Assembly (NCBI GenBank): GCA_964497495.1
Contig: CAZCCZ010000010.1
Span: forward strand, 22,550 to 86,549
Direction of reading: 5' to 3'
Origin: CAXXOK01 sp964497495
Lineage (GTDB): Bacteria > Bacillota > Clostridia > Christensenellales > Aristaeellaceae
Length of the DNA: 64,000 bases
Positions 6,258 through 13,756 of the stretch are shown here, in pieces (position 1 is the first letter of the stretch; each line of letters begins with the position of its first letter). The notes beneath the pieces were generated by a model. It was not told the DNA's origin. It made no database searches and saw nothing but the letters and a program-made list of their open reading frames with translations. Made by a program: the position numbers and the translations under genes.

Positions 6258-6470
6258 CTATGCTTTCCATCCCAGCATTTCCAGCACTTTACGTTTGGGG
6301 AATTTGGGCCGGTTGCCGTGGAACGGTACGGGAAACGGGAAAGCCCCGTCACGTGCCATTACGACCGGGGCGTAAGGGTCTGTGCCCAGCAGCGCCGCCA
6401 TTTCGGATGTTTTCAGGTACTCGCGCGGAAGTGCGGCGGCTTCTTCCAATGTCATGTGCTTTCCGTTCAT
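6258..6470 (-). CDS. Small HTH/excisionase-like protein (70 aa)
   Basis: LPREYLKTSEMAALLGTDPY followed by a segment ending FPKRKVLEMLG has the layout of MerR-like or excisionase-type winged helix proteins, in which a tSEmAallG helix-turn-helix is followed by a wing and a basic tail. AGGAGG lies 10 bases upstream of the ATG. Being one of the first genes of the leftward operon it may regulate excision or early transcription; that is inference. Confidence 0.5.
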   Translation of the reverse strand: MNGKHMTLEEAAALPREYLKTSEMAALLGTDPYAPVVMARDGAFPFPVPFHGNRPKFPKRKVLEMLGWKA

Positions 6471-6483
6471 CGGGTTATGCCTC

Positions 6484-6927
6484 CTATTTACATTCGGCTT
6501 CCAGCCGTTGCAGCGTGTCGGTCAGGGCGGCGATGGCTTCCTTGATCTCTTTGCCGTAGGCCGCTTTCAACTTCGGGTCGTCTATCGTGCCGTCCAGCGC
6601 GTCCCGCCCCGCTTGTTCCTGCAAGGCCATGACGTCCGACATTTCGTATTTGCTTCGGGAGATGGATACCGGCAGGGGTTGATCCAAGCACGCCACGTAC
6701 CTGCGCCGGTAGCTGTCGTAGGTGGAGAGCATCCAGCGGTGCCAAAGCGTGGGGTCGCCCACGGCGTTTGCGAACCGGTCTACGTCGTCCGGCTCCGGGC
6801 GTATCTCGCCGTTTTCCCAGCGGGCGATGGTGCTTTCCGATACGCCCAGGCTTCCGGCCAGCTTCCAGCGCGGGGTTTTCCGCCGCAATCTGGCGTTTTC
6901 AAGGTCGATATGGGTGCATTCCGGCAA
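6484..6927 (-). CDS. XRE-family phage transcriptional regulator (147 aa)
   Basis: Residues about 15-60 form a Cro/CI-type helix-turn-helix: KTPRWKLAGSLGVSESTIAR, then WENGEIRPEPDDVDRFA. The C-terminal part is helical (EIKEAIAALTDTLQRLE) and may dimerise. It is the second gene of the leftward early operon, opposite the CI-like repressor, so a Cro-type or secondary control role fits. The target operator is not identified. Confidence 0.7.
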   Translation of the reverse strand: MPECTHIDLENARLRRKTPRWKLAGSLGVSESTIARWENGEIRPEPDDVDRFANAVGDPTLWHRWMLSTYDSYRRRYVACLDQPLPVSISRSKYEMSDVMALQEQAGRDALDGTIDDPKLKAAYGKEIKEAIAALTDTLQRLEAECK

Positions 6928-6977
6928 ATTCGTTCACCTGCTTTTCGGTATAATGGGATCGTGGAAAGGGGAAAGGC

Positions 6978-7133
6978 TCACGCCGTTTTCTTCGCAAGTT
7001 CCAGCCCGGCCAGCAGACCGAGGCCGAACGCGGTTGCGGCCTTCTTATCCAGAACGGAAAGCTGCTTGAACGCCTGCACAACCTCGTTCACCTGCTCGCC
7101 GTCCACGGGGGCCTGCTGTTCTTCCGGTACCAT
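6978..7133 (-). CDS. Short phage protein, first gene of the leftward operon (51 aa)
   Basis: Begins MVPEEQQAPVDGEQVNEVVQ and ends with an Ala/Leu-rich helix (FGLGLLAGLELAKKTA). GGAGG precedes the ATG by 7 bases. It is the first gene after the leftward promoter at 7166-7194, a position often held by small regulators. No motif recognised. Confidence 0.55.
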   Translation of the reverse strand: MVPEEQQAPVDGEQVNEVVQAFKQLSVLDKKAATAFGLGLLAGLELAKKTA

Positions 7134-7165
7134 GGGATCGCCTCCTCAATACTTACCATGAAAGA

Positions 7166-7194
7166 ATAATATTCTACTAAGAAGCAATTGTCAA
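7166..7194 (-). promoter_or_regulatory. Leftward early promoter of the element
   Basis: Reading leftward: TTGACA (7189-7194), 17-bp spacer, TATTAT (7166-7171), about 30 bases before the first leftward ATG. It lies back to back with the repressor promoter, the standard layout of a lysogeny switch. Confidence 0.7.
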
Positions 7195-7213
7195 TGGTTT
7201 TGCTTGAAAAAAA

Positions 7214-7242
7214 TTGACTATGAAAGTTTTCTATGATATAGT
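7214..7242 (+). promoter_or_regulatory. Repressor promoter with possible operator repeats
   Basis: TTGACT (7214-7219), 17-bp spacer, TATAGT (7237-7242), then GAGGTGG before the ATG at 7261. The word ATGAAAG occurs at 7158-7164, just downstream of the leftward -10, and at 7220-7226, inside this promoter's spacer. These may be repressor half-sites, but two short matches are thin evidence. Confidence 0.6.
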
Positions 7243-7260
7243 TCGCATTGAGGTGGTAGT

Positions 7261-7641
7261 ATGAATCAACGTATAAAATACATACGTAAAACGTTAGGGC
7301 TGACGCAACAAGAATTTGGCAGTCGGCTTGGTGTTACAGATGGTGCAATCACAAACATTGAAAAAGGCAAAAGAAAGATAACAGAGCAGATGCAGCTTGC
7401 TATCTGTCGTGAGTTCGGTGTGAATGCTCTTTGGCTCCGAAACGGAGAAGGCCAGCCCTTTGATTCTGGGAAAACTGATCTGGATCGCGTAATCGACGCG
7501 CTGATGGTCGGGGAAAATGAAACGGCCAGAGCCGTTTTCAAGGCGCTGGCCGCGATGGGTGGCGAGGAATGGGAAACGTTCAGGCGTTTTATTCTGAACG
7601 CCGCTCGCGGGATCGAACAACCCGTACAAAAGAAAGAATAG
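7261..7641 (+). CDS. CI-like XRE repressor (126 aa)
   Basis: An N-terminal XRE helix-turn-helix (KTLGLTQQEFGSRLGVTDGA, then ITNIEKGKR) is followed by a helical region of about 50 residues. There is no LexA/CI-type self-cleavage domain, so induction cannot use the classic RecA route and would need an antirepressor or protease. Divergent from the leftward early operon and first gene of the arm that carries the putative defence genes and the integrase. GAGGTGG gives a good ribosome site. Confidence 0.8.
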   Translation: MNQRIKYIRKTLGLTQQEFGSRLGVTDGAITNIEKGKRKITEQMQLAICREFGVNALWLRNGEGQPFDSGKTDLDRVIDALMVGENETARAVFKALAAMGGEEWETFRRFILNAARGIEQPVQKKE

Positions 7642-7765
7642 CGGACAGGGTTCCGGTTTGGGTAACGCCGTCAAGCGTTTCGTTGATCTGCTTTCGCAAT
7701 ATCCTTCGGTCGGTGGCTTCCTCCTTTCTTTCCGCTGCTGTGCTGTCCATGCTTATGTGCTTCAA
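7589..7765 (-). CDS. Possible antisense small ORF overlapping the repressor 3' end (58 aa)
   Basis: Convergent with the repressor and overlapping its last 53 bases. A TTG at 7765 is preceded by GGAGGTG at good spacing, and the product (STAAERKEEATDRRILRKQI) is a charged helix. The clear ribosome site is the main support. It could be a small regulator or antisense control of the repressor; it could also be spurious. Confidence 0.35.
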   Translation of the reverse strand: MKHISMDSTAAERKEEATDRRILRKQINETLDGVTQTGTLSAILSFVRVVRSRERRSE

Positions 7766-7800
7766 GGTGGTCACCTCCGCTTTGTTGTGCATTCATCATA

Positions 7801-7820
7801 ACGCGAACACAAGTTCGCGT
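7801..7820. repeat. Perfect 8-bp inverted repeat
   Basis: ACGCGAAC and GTTCGCGT separated by ACAA. It lies upstream of the nuclease gene in an otherwise AT-rich 270-bp gap. No T tract follows on either strand, so an operator is likelier than a terminator. A TATAAT at 7886-7891 downstream could be the -10 of the nuclease promoter, but I see no good -35. Confidence 0.5.
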
Positions 7821-8037
7821 CAAGACGCTAAATATAAAAAGTAATGAATCTGCATATTGTGATGGAAAATTTAGCCTTCTGGTGTTATAATTTCAATAAA
7901 CACGGTTCAGGATAATACGGAAGGGCATTGAGAAATGATAACTTGATAAGATCAAAGTGTATATTTGAAATAAACATCAAAATCTCTTACTAGGGTATAA
8001 ACGAATATAGCATGTGCTTTTGAAAGGAGCGTCGTAC

Positions 8038-9117
8038 ATGGACTTCATTGACCAATTAAAACAATTCTCTACGCGGGTTGCACAGCTTTCCCCGGTCATC
8101 GGAACGGAGGAGGCTACCAAGAATGCCCTCATTCTTCCCTTTTTTCAGATGCTTGGTTACGACGTTTTCAACCCCGTGGAGTTCGTACCGGAATATACTG
8201 CGGATGTCGGGATTAAGAAGGGTGAAAAGGTCGATTATGCCATCGTGAGGGATGGGAAGCCCATAATATTAGTCGAAGCGAAGTGGTGTGGTGAAAAGCT
8301 GGAAAACCATGACGGTCAGTTGTTCCGGTATTTCGGCACATCCTCCGCGAAACTGGCGATCCTTACAAACGGCCTTATCTATCGCTTCTATACCGATCTC
8401 GACGAACAGAACAAAATGGATTTAACCCCATTTATGGAATTGGACATCCTGAATATCAAGGATAGCCTTATCCCGGAATTAAAGCGTTTTCAGCGTGATG
8501 CGCTGGATGTGGAAAGCATTTTCAGCGCGGCGTCTGATTTGAAGTATACGACCGCGGTAAAAAAGCTGCTTGATTTGCAATCGGTTGATCCTGATGATGA
8601 TTTTGTTACCTATGTCTTGCACAAGGTTTACCCCGGCCGTAAAACCGTACAGGTTATGGATAAATTCAAGGTAATTATCAAACGTTCTTTCGCACAGTAC
8701 ATCAACGAATTGTTGAATAGTCGCTTTCAATCCATGCTTTCGACGCCCGAAGAAAAAACAGATGCTGACGATCAGGGCAAACAGGACGCACCCGCTCCGG
8801 AAGCAGTGGACGTTGAAGCAAGCAAGATCAACACGACGGTCGATGAGGTAGAAGCCTTCCTGATTATCAAGGCTTTACTGCATGACATTGTGGAGCCGTC
8901 ACGTATCACCTATAAGGATACGGCATCATATTTCAGCATTCTTATGGATGGGAAGGTAACGAAATGGATTTGCCGGTTGCAGATCGAAGGTCGTAAAAAG
9001 TCCATATTCTTCCCGCTCGGAGAGGACAACAAAGAATTGCGTGTCCTCATTGATAATAATGATTCTTTATATTCACTAAAGAACCGTCTTGTCGAAGCCG
9101 CACGGAAGTATCTGTAA
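8038..9117 (+). CDS. Orphan HsdR-N-type restriction nuclease (359 aa)
   Basis: Resembles the N-terminal nuclease domain of type I restriction subunits. A PD-(D/E)xK core is visible at residues about 60-90: VDYAIVRDGKP, then ILVEAKWCGEKL, giving the Asp and the ExK pair. The N-terminal helix TEEATKNALILPFFQMLGYD is typical of this family. No helicase domain, specificity subunit or type I methylase is present, so it would act alone or with neighbours. The C-terminal about 100 residues form a second domain. The ATG at 8038 has AAAGGAG 9 bases upstream. It sits in the repressor-integrase interval, where temperate phages often carry anti-phage genes. Confidence 0.7.
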   Translation: MDFIDQLKQFSTRVAQLSPVIGTEEATKNALILPFFQMLGYDVFNPVEFVPEYTADVGIKKGEKVDYAIVRDGKPIILVEAKWCGEKLENHDGQLFRYFGTSSAKLAILTNGLIYRFYTDLDEQNKMDLTPFMELDILNIKDSLIPELKRFQRDALDVESIFSAASDLKYTTAVKKLLDLQSVDPDDDFVTYVLHKVYPGRKTVQVMDKFKVIIKRSFAQYINELLNSRFQSMLSTPEEKTDADDQGKQDAPAPEAVDVEASKINTTVDEVEAFLIIKALLHDIVEPSRITYKDTASYFSILMDGKVTKWICRLQIEGRKKSIFFPLGEDNKELRVLIDNNDSLYSLKNRLVEAARKYL

Positions 9118-9138
9118 GGTCGTTGCCGGAGGCAGGTG

Positions 9139-9363
9139 ATGGCTAGAAGAAGATCGTCTTTCCATGTCCCCGGCGTTTCCTTCTCATGGAAGCGCGCGCT
9201 TGGCGTTACAGCCGCAAAGCAGAAATTTGCACGCGCAACCGGCATCCCCACCACCCGTTCCGGCCGACAGCGCAAGGCGGCACGTATGATGGGCTGCGGC
9301 GGGTGCCTGGTGCAAATATTGACCGTTCTTACCGTGGTCGTTGTCATGATAATTATCATATAA
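9139..9363 (+). CDS. Small basic protein with C-terminal membrane helix (74 aa)
   Basis: The N-terminal 45 residues are strongly basic (MARRRSSFHV, then RSGRQRKAARM). The last about 20 (LVQILTVLTVVVVMIIII) form one membrane segment. GGAGG lies 6 bases before the ATG, 21 bases after the nuclease stop, so it is probably cotranscribed. The basic soluble part could contact nucleic acid or the nuclease near the membrane; that is inference. Confidence 0.6.
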   Translation: MARRRSSFHVPGVSFSWKRALGVTAAKQKFARATGIPTTRSGRQRKAARMMGCGGCLVQILTVLTVVVVMIIII

Positions 9364-9393
9364 AAGTGTATTTCTTATAAAGGGGTTATTATT

Positions 9394-9629
9394 GTGACTT
9401 GTCCAAAGTGCGGTAGCACCAACGTCAACATCCAGGCGATTTCCATCGTAAAAACAAGCACCACGGCGTATCCTATTAGCTCTTTTTCGGTTGGCTGTTT
9501 GATCTGCTGCTGAGGATTTTCCTTACCATCCCGCGCCTGCTGGTGGCCCTGTTCGGTCGTAAAAAGGTGAAAACCACCGTACACAGCGAAGCCGTATGCC
9601 AGAACTGCGGGCATAGGTGGAGAGTGTAA
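9394..9629 (+). pseudogene. Zinc-ribbon membrane protein broken by a 1-base frameshift
   Basis: A GTG start preceded by AAAGGGG gives MTCPKCGSTNVNIQAISIVK with a first CxxC. In this frame translation stops at 9511. If one T is restored in the five-T run near 9481-9487, the frame continues through a membrane segment (GWLFDLLLRIFLTIPRLLVA) to a second Cys pair (CQNCGHRW) and TAA at 9627. The two CxxC motifs at the ends form a classic zinc ribbon around a membrane helix. The missing base in a homopolymer may be a sequencing error or a true inactivation. Confidence 0.65.
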
Positions 9630-9663
9630 TAAGTTCAAAGGATTTAGAAAGGATTTGGATAAT

Positions 9664-10762
9664 TTGGATACCGGTTCACCAAAGAGAAAATTATCTACAA
9701 GATTAAAGACTGATTCTCCTTCAATGTATCAACAAAGGCTGCAACCTGCAATGGATGCGCTTTCGAAATATCAACAAAGGCTGCAACCTGCAATGGATGC
9801 GCTTTCGAAATATCAACAAAGGCNNNNNNNNNNNNNNNNNNNNNNNNNNNNNNNNNNNNNNNNNNNNNNNNNNNNNNNNNNNNNNNNNNNNNNNNNNNNN
9901 NNNNNNNNNNNNNNNNNNNNNNNTGCAACCTTTAATTGATATAATTTCAGAGAATCAACGAAGAATGCAGCTCGAATCAGATGCACTTTTTAAGTATCAA
10001 CCTATGATTACGAACTTGACAGACGAACTAGCAAAATCTGCCGAGTGGGCACAGAATATTGCCCCAGATTTTGATTATTTAAGACGTAGTCTTTCAGATG
10101 CTTCTTTGAAACTTGTAGAAGCAATGCGCCCAATGCTGGCGATCTCGAAAGTTGGAGATGCCCAGTATGTCCTTTGGGACTATATGGCGCTTGAATTTTT
10201 TGAAAGCGTAATTGAAACAGATGATGTTAATGTTATACTTCAAGCCCTAGAGGAAAAGAATAACTATAATAAATCGAATGATATAATTGAGAAGTGTTTA
10301 TACCATCCTTTTCTTAACGACCATAAACGCCTTTTCAAGCAGGCGATAGTCGCTTATCAGAATGGTCAATATGAACTGGCCGCCCTTGGCTTCGTAACTG
10401 TAATTGATGATACATTAACCCAAGCAAGTGGAATGAATACCCACAAGGCATATGATCGTTGTATGGTAATATTAGATAAATTCGTAAAATCTGAAATGGT
10501 GAGTGACAAGGAATATGCAACCATATCTCTCTTTACTACATTTCGATCAACTTATCTAGCACTTTATAAGCCTGTTCCCTTCGATGAAGATGAGCCATAT
10601 GAATTAAACAGACACTGGATTGTGCATGGTCGAACAAAAAGAGAGTTAACCCGTCTTGATTGTGTTAAGTTGTTAAATTTCTTATATGGTATCATCCTGT
10701 CTGATAAAATCGTGAAGGCCAAGGATGATCTTGATATTAATAAAGTGGAGGATATGCATTGA
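9664..10762 (+). CDS. HEPN-like protein with N-terminal 14-residue repeats, interrupted by assembly gap
   Basis: Start is a TTG (9655 or, with better spacing from GAAAGG, 9664). After about 20 residues come tandem copies of YQQRLQPAMDALSK, then the 100-N gap, then about 280 residues beginning LQPLIDIISENQRR in what must be the same protein; the frame change across the Ns only reflects the arbitrary gap size. The C-terminal domain is all-helical. ELNRHWIVHGR (RHWIVH encoded at 10610-10627) matches the R-x4-H motif of HEPN ribonucleases found in toxin and abortive-infection proteins. Its TGA overlaps the integrase TTG. Defence role inferred. Confidence 0.55.
9727..9823 (+). repeat. 42-bp tandem repeats running into the gap
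   Basis: Two exact 42-bp copies plus the start of a third encode YQQRLQPAMDALSK. The copies are identical at DNA level, which points to recent expansion and explains why assembly failed here. True copy number is unknown. Confidence 0.85.
9824..9923. other. Scaffold gap (100 N)
   Basis: Exactly 100 Ns, a conventional placeholder of unknown true length, lying inside the tandem repeat. Confidence 0.95.
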
Positions 10763-11907
10763 ATTGCCGCAAATGTCAAAAGGCAATCCCGGACGGTGCG
10801 CCTTTCTGCCCTTGGTGCGGAACAGAACAAACCCCAGTGAAACATAGGCGCACGCGCGGAAACGGCGCGGGTACGATCTTCCGCCACGGGAAGTGTTACT
10901 GCGCGCAGATGACTACGGGCCGCCGAACGGTAAAACGCCCCAACGGTCAAACGGTCGTCCAGTACACGCGAAAAACAAAAAGCGGATTTAAGACCAAGGC
11001 GGAAGCGGACGCTTATCTTCACGAGATAAAAAACGGGGGAACCCGATCCAAGCTGGAAAACGCGACGTTCGCGCAAATCTACGAAAACATGATTGATCGC
11101 CAGGCTGATCGCGTGGGAAAGGATACGATCAACTGTTATAAGGCCGCGTATAAATACTATGCGCCCTTGTACGGCATGTTCTTTCGCAACGTCGTTACCG
11201 CCGATATGCAATCCTGCATTGATTCTTGCCCCCACGGGAAGCGTACCCGCGAAAATATGAAGGCATTGGGAACGCTGATGTATACCTACGCGTTGGAACA
11301 GCAGGTATGCGAGCAGAATTATGCTAAATATCTATGGATACCCCCGCAGGAACAAGCAACCTACAACGCGTTTCCGGCCGATACGTTGGGGATGCTGGTT
11401 TCTGCCGCCAAAGCGGGGGACAGGGGCGCTATGCTGATTGCGTGTCACTGTTACGTGGGGTATCGCCCTTCGGCTTTTGTGGCTGTCAAGAAAAGCGATT
11501 ATGACGCTGTAAACCATACAATAATCGGGGGTAGTAAGACGGAGGCAGGCCGTAATCTGGTAATCCCCATATCCTCTACAATCCAGCCGATCATTGATCA
11601 GCTCCTAACGTTTGACGGAGAATATCTCTTTTCGCTTGATGGTTCCAGGCTCACAGACCGCACATACCGCGAGGAGTGCTTTTATCCGACGCTCTCCAGG
11701 CTGGGAATACAGCCCATACCCAAAGCGGGGGAGAAGCCGTTTTACATGCCGTATTCCTGCCGCCACACCTTTGCCACGAAAATGAAGAACGCCGTGGGAA
11801 GCGACCGGGACAAGGCCGCATTGATGGGGCACACGTCATATGAGATGACGTTGAAATATCAGCATGAGGATTTAACCAGTATGCGAAACATTATCGATCA
11901 ATTTTGA
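10759..11907 (+). CDS. int: Tyrosine integrase with N-terminal zinc ribbon (382 aa)
   Basis: Site-specific recombinase that inserts and excises the element. Residues 3-21 form a zinc ribbon (CRKCQKAIPDGAPFCPWCG). Residues about 90-190 are the SAM-like core-binding domain. The catalytic domain shows Arg in GYRPSAFV, the box MPYSCRHTFATK, LMGHTSYEMTLKYQHED with the last conserved His, and the nucleophile Tyr in TLKYQH. The TTG start has GGAGG 7 bases upstream and overlaps the stop of the HEPN-like gene, implying coupling. The tRNA attachment site lies 65 bases downstream, the usual arrangement. Confidence 0.88.
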   Translation: MNCRKCQKAIPDGAPFCPWCGTEQTPVKHRRTRGNGAGTIFRHGKCYCAQMTTGRRTVKRPNGQTVVQYTRKTKSGFKTKAEADAYLHEIKNGGTRSKLENATFAQIYENMIDRQADRVGKDTINCYKAAYKYYAPLYGMFFRNVVTADMQSCIDSCPHGKRTRENMKALGTLMYTYALEQQVCEQNYAKYLWIPPQEQATYNAFPADTLGMLVSAAKAGDRGAMLIACHCYVGYRPSAFVAVKKSDYDAVNHTIIGGSKTEAGRNLVIPISSTIQPIIDQLLTFDGEYLFSLDGSRLTDRTYREECFYPTLSRLGIQPIPKAGEKPFYMPYSCRHTFATKMKNAVGSDRDKAALMGHTSYEMTLKYQHEDLTSMRNIIDQF

Positions 11908-11971
11908 TGCTATCGTACTGCTAATTAATGGCTAAAAAACGGGATATACGCTAGAAATTCACGCGAATGGG

Positions 11972-12011
11972 GTTCAAGAGGTCGCAAGTTCGAATCTTGT
12001 CACCCAGACCA
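11972..12011 (+). other. Attachment site: 3' part of a tRNA gene
   Basis: The sequence contains a T arm (GCAAG-TTCGAAT-CTTGT) followed by CACCCAGACCA, i.e. a 3' acceptor strand and encoded CCA. No matching 5' half (expected start CTGGGTG) lies upstream; integrase and element DNA do. This is therefore an att junction where the element recreated or displaced a tRNA 3' end. The intact copy should be at the other end, outside the window. Confidence 0.75.
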
Positions 12012-12012
12012 G

Positions 12013-12050
12013 AAACAAAGACCGCCGGCGATTACCGGCGGTCTTTGTTT
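12013..12050 (+). terminator. Terminator of the disrupted tRNA locus
   Basis: Perfect 16-bp arms AAACAAAGACCGCCGG and its complement around CGATTA, ending in TTTGTTTT. It directly follows the tRNA 3' end and marks the start of chromosomal sequence. Confidence 0.85.
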
Positions 12051-12065
12051 TACCCATATTCCCGC

Positions 12066-12094
12066 TTTACAATCCGGCTTCATCGGCATAGTAT
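12066..12094 (+). promoter_or_regulatory. Promoter of the CDGSH gene
   Basis: TTTACA (12066-12071), 17-bp spacer, TAGTAT (12089-12094), 34 bases before the first usable start codon. Confidence 0.6.
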
Positions 12095-12127
12095 AGAGAC
12101 GTTAACCGGGAACAATGGGAATAGACG

Positions 12128-12823
12128 GTGAAATGGACGATGAACATGGATAACAGCGAACGAAAAATCCGAATCACGAAAGACGGGCCGTATATCGTTA
12201 CGGGAAATATCCCCCTTGCCGAGAAAATCATCGTGCCGAAAAACGGAGGATACGTATATAAACCGGGGCGCGAGCTTCCGCAGGCCGAAACCTACGCCCT
12301 GTGCCGCTGCGGACAATCGGGAAACGCACCGTTTTGCGACGGTTCCCACCGAACGTCCGGTTTTCACGGGGAGGAAACGGCCGCCCGCTGCGAATACCAT
12401 CAAAGAGCCAGACGGATGGAAGGCCCCGGCCTCGACCTGTTGGACGACGACCGCTGCGCCTTCGCGCGTTTCTGCCACAGGAGAAACGGGAACGTGTGGG
12501 AACTGACCCGGAATTCGGATGACGAAGAAGACCGTTCGGAGGCTATACAAGCGGCGAACGATTGCCCCACCGGGCGGTTGACGGCCGTCGAAAAGGACGG
12601 GACGGAGCACGAACCCGTCTACGACCCGTCGATCGACGTGATTCAGGACCCCGAAAAGGGCGTGAGCGGCGGCCTGTTCGTCAAAGGGTATGTTCCCGTC
12701 GAATCAGCCGACGGAACCGTGTACGAAATCAGAAACCGCGTGGTGCTCTGCCGTTGCGGCGAATCCGAGAATAAACCGTTTTGCGACGCTACGCACGCGG
12801 TGATCGACTATCGGGACGATTAG
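12128..12823 (+). CDS. CDGSH iron-sulfur protein, CDGSH-Fer4-CDGSH (231 aa)
   Basis: Two CDGSH motifs (CRCGQSGNAPFCDGSH near residue 60; CRCGESENKPFCDATH near 210) each bind a [2Fe-2S] cluster through three Cys and one His. Between them residues about 95-155 (DRCAFARFC, then DCPTGRL) match the divergent mono-cluster Fer4_19/DUF1271 region that accompanies this family. The protein is likely a cytosolic electron-transfer or cluster-sensing factor. Start is ambiguous: GTG 12128 with GGGAA about 7 bases upstream, or ATG at 12140 or 12146. It heads a two-gene unit with the dioxygenase-fold gene. Confidence 0.8.
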   Translation: MKWTMNMDNSERKIRITKDGPYIVTGNIPLAEKIIVPKNGGYVYKPGRELPQAETYALCRCGQSGNAPFCDGSHRTSGFHGEETAARCEYHQRARRMEGPGLDLLDDDRCAFARFCHRRNGNVWELTRNSDDEEDRSEAIQAANDCPTGRLTAVEKDGTEHEPVYDPSIDVIQDPEKGVSGGLFVKGYVPVESADGTVYEIRNRVVLCRCGESENKPFCDATHAVIDYRDD

Positions 12824-12866
12824 GGACAAAGCGCGGAACGAAGCGGTGCCGAACGGAGGCGGGGGA

Positions 12867-13637
12867 ATGGCCGAAAGGATGCCGGCGCTTTTTATCGGGC
12901 ACGGGTCGCCGATGAACGCCATCGAAAACAACCGGTATACGGAAGCATGGGTACGGACGGCCGCGAAAATGCCGCGTCCCGCCGCCATCCTTTCGGTTTC
13001 GGCCCACTGGTTTACGCGGGGAACGCGGACCACGGACGCGCGGAATCCCAGGGTCGTTTACGACATGTACGGGTTTCCGGACACCTTATACAGGGTCGTC
13101 TACCAGCCGGACGGAATGCCGGAACTGGCGAACGAGACGTTGCGGCTGATCGGCGGTGAAGTAAAAATCGACAATACCTGGGGTATCGACCATGGCACGT
13201 GGGCCGTACTGTGCAGGATGTACCCGAAGGCTGATATCCCGGTGGTTCAACTCAGCGTGGACGCGAACGCCGACGCCGAAACGCATTACGGGATCGGTGT
13301 GAAGCTGCGGGCGTTGCGCGAACGGGGCGTTATGATTCTGGGCAGCGGAAACGTCGTTCATAACCTCTCGCGCGTCGACTGGAACATGGAGGGCGGGTAC
13401 CCGTGGGCGGAGGAGTTTGACGCGTATATCGCGGAGCGGGTCGTCGCCGGCCGGTACGGGGACGCGATCGACTACGGAAAGGCCGGGAGCTCGGCGGAAC
13501 TGGCTTTCCAAACGCCGGATCACTTCAATCCGCTGCTGTACGTGCTGGGAGCGGCGCGCGGAGACGACCGCCTGACGGTGTTTAACCGCTCTTGCGCGAT
13601 GGGCTCTCTGTCCATGACCTGCTACCTGTTTGAATGA
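12867..13637 (+). CDS. ygiD: YgiD/LigB-type extradiol dioxygenase-fold protein (256 aa)
   Basis: Matches the 4,5-DOPA extradiol dioxygenase family throughout: LFIGHGSPMNAIENN (metal-ligand His), SVSAHW, NTWGIDHGTWAVL and SGNVVHNLSRV near the active site. The class uses non-haem metal and O2 to open catechol rings, although substrates of bacterial YgiD are not well settled. The start at 12867 has GGAGG just upstream, better than the ATG-like codon at 12846. An O2-using enzyme is unexpected beside anaerobic metabolism genes, so the physiological reaction is uncertain. Confidence 0.8.
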   Translation: MAERMPALFIGHGSPMNAIENNRYTEAWVRTAAKMPRPAAILSVSAHWFTRGTRTTDARNPRVVYDMYGFPDTLYRVVYQPDGMPELANETLRLIGGEVKIDNTWGIDHGTWAVLCRMYPKADIPVVQLSVDANADAETHYGIGVKLRALRERGVMILGSGNVVHNLSRVDWNMEGGYPWAEEFDAYIAERVVAGRYGDAIDYGKAGSSAELAFQTPDHFNPLLYVLGAARGDDRLTVFNRSCAMGSLSMTCYLFE

Positions 13638-13729
13638 ACGCGATGTCCTGCGCGCTATCTGCCCCGGAGTCGTCTGCGGATAGGCGCCGCGGCGCGTTAT
13701 ATTGGGTTGAACCGCATACCGGAAACTAG

Positions 13730-13756
13730 CCGTCGTACTTAATGCGACGGTTTTTT
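13730..13756 (+). terminator. Rho-independent terminator
   Basis: CCGTCG and CGACGG around a 9-nt loop, followed by six Ts. It ends the CDGSH/ygiD unit. The rest of the 13,638-13,937 gap shows nothing else clear. Confidence 0.8.

Noticed and set aside
7569..7844. Plus-strand frame after the repressor
   Set aside because: Overlaps the repressor, no ribosome site.
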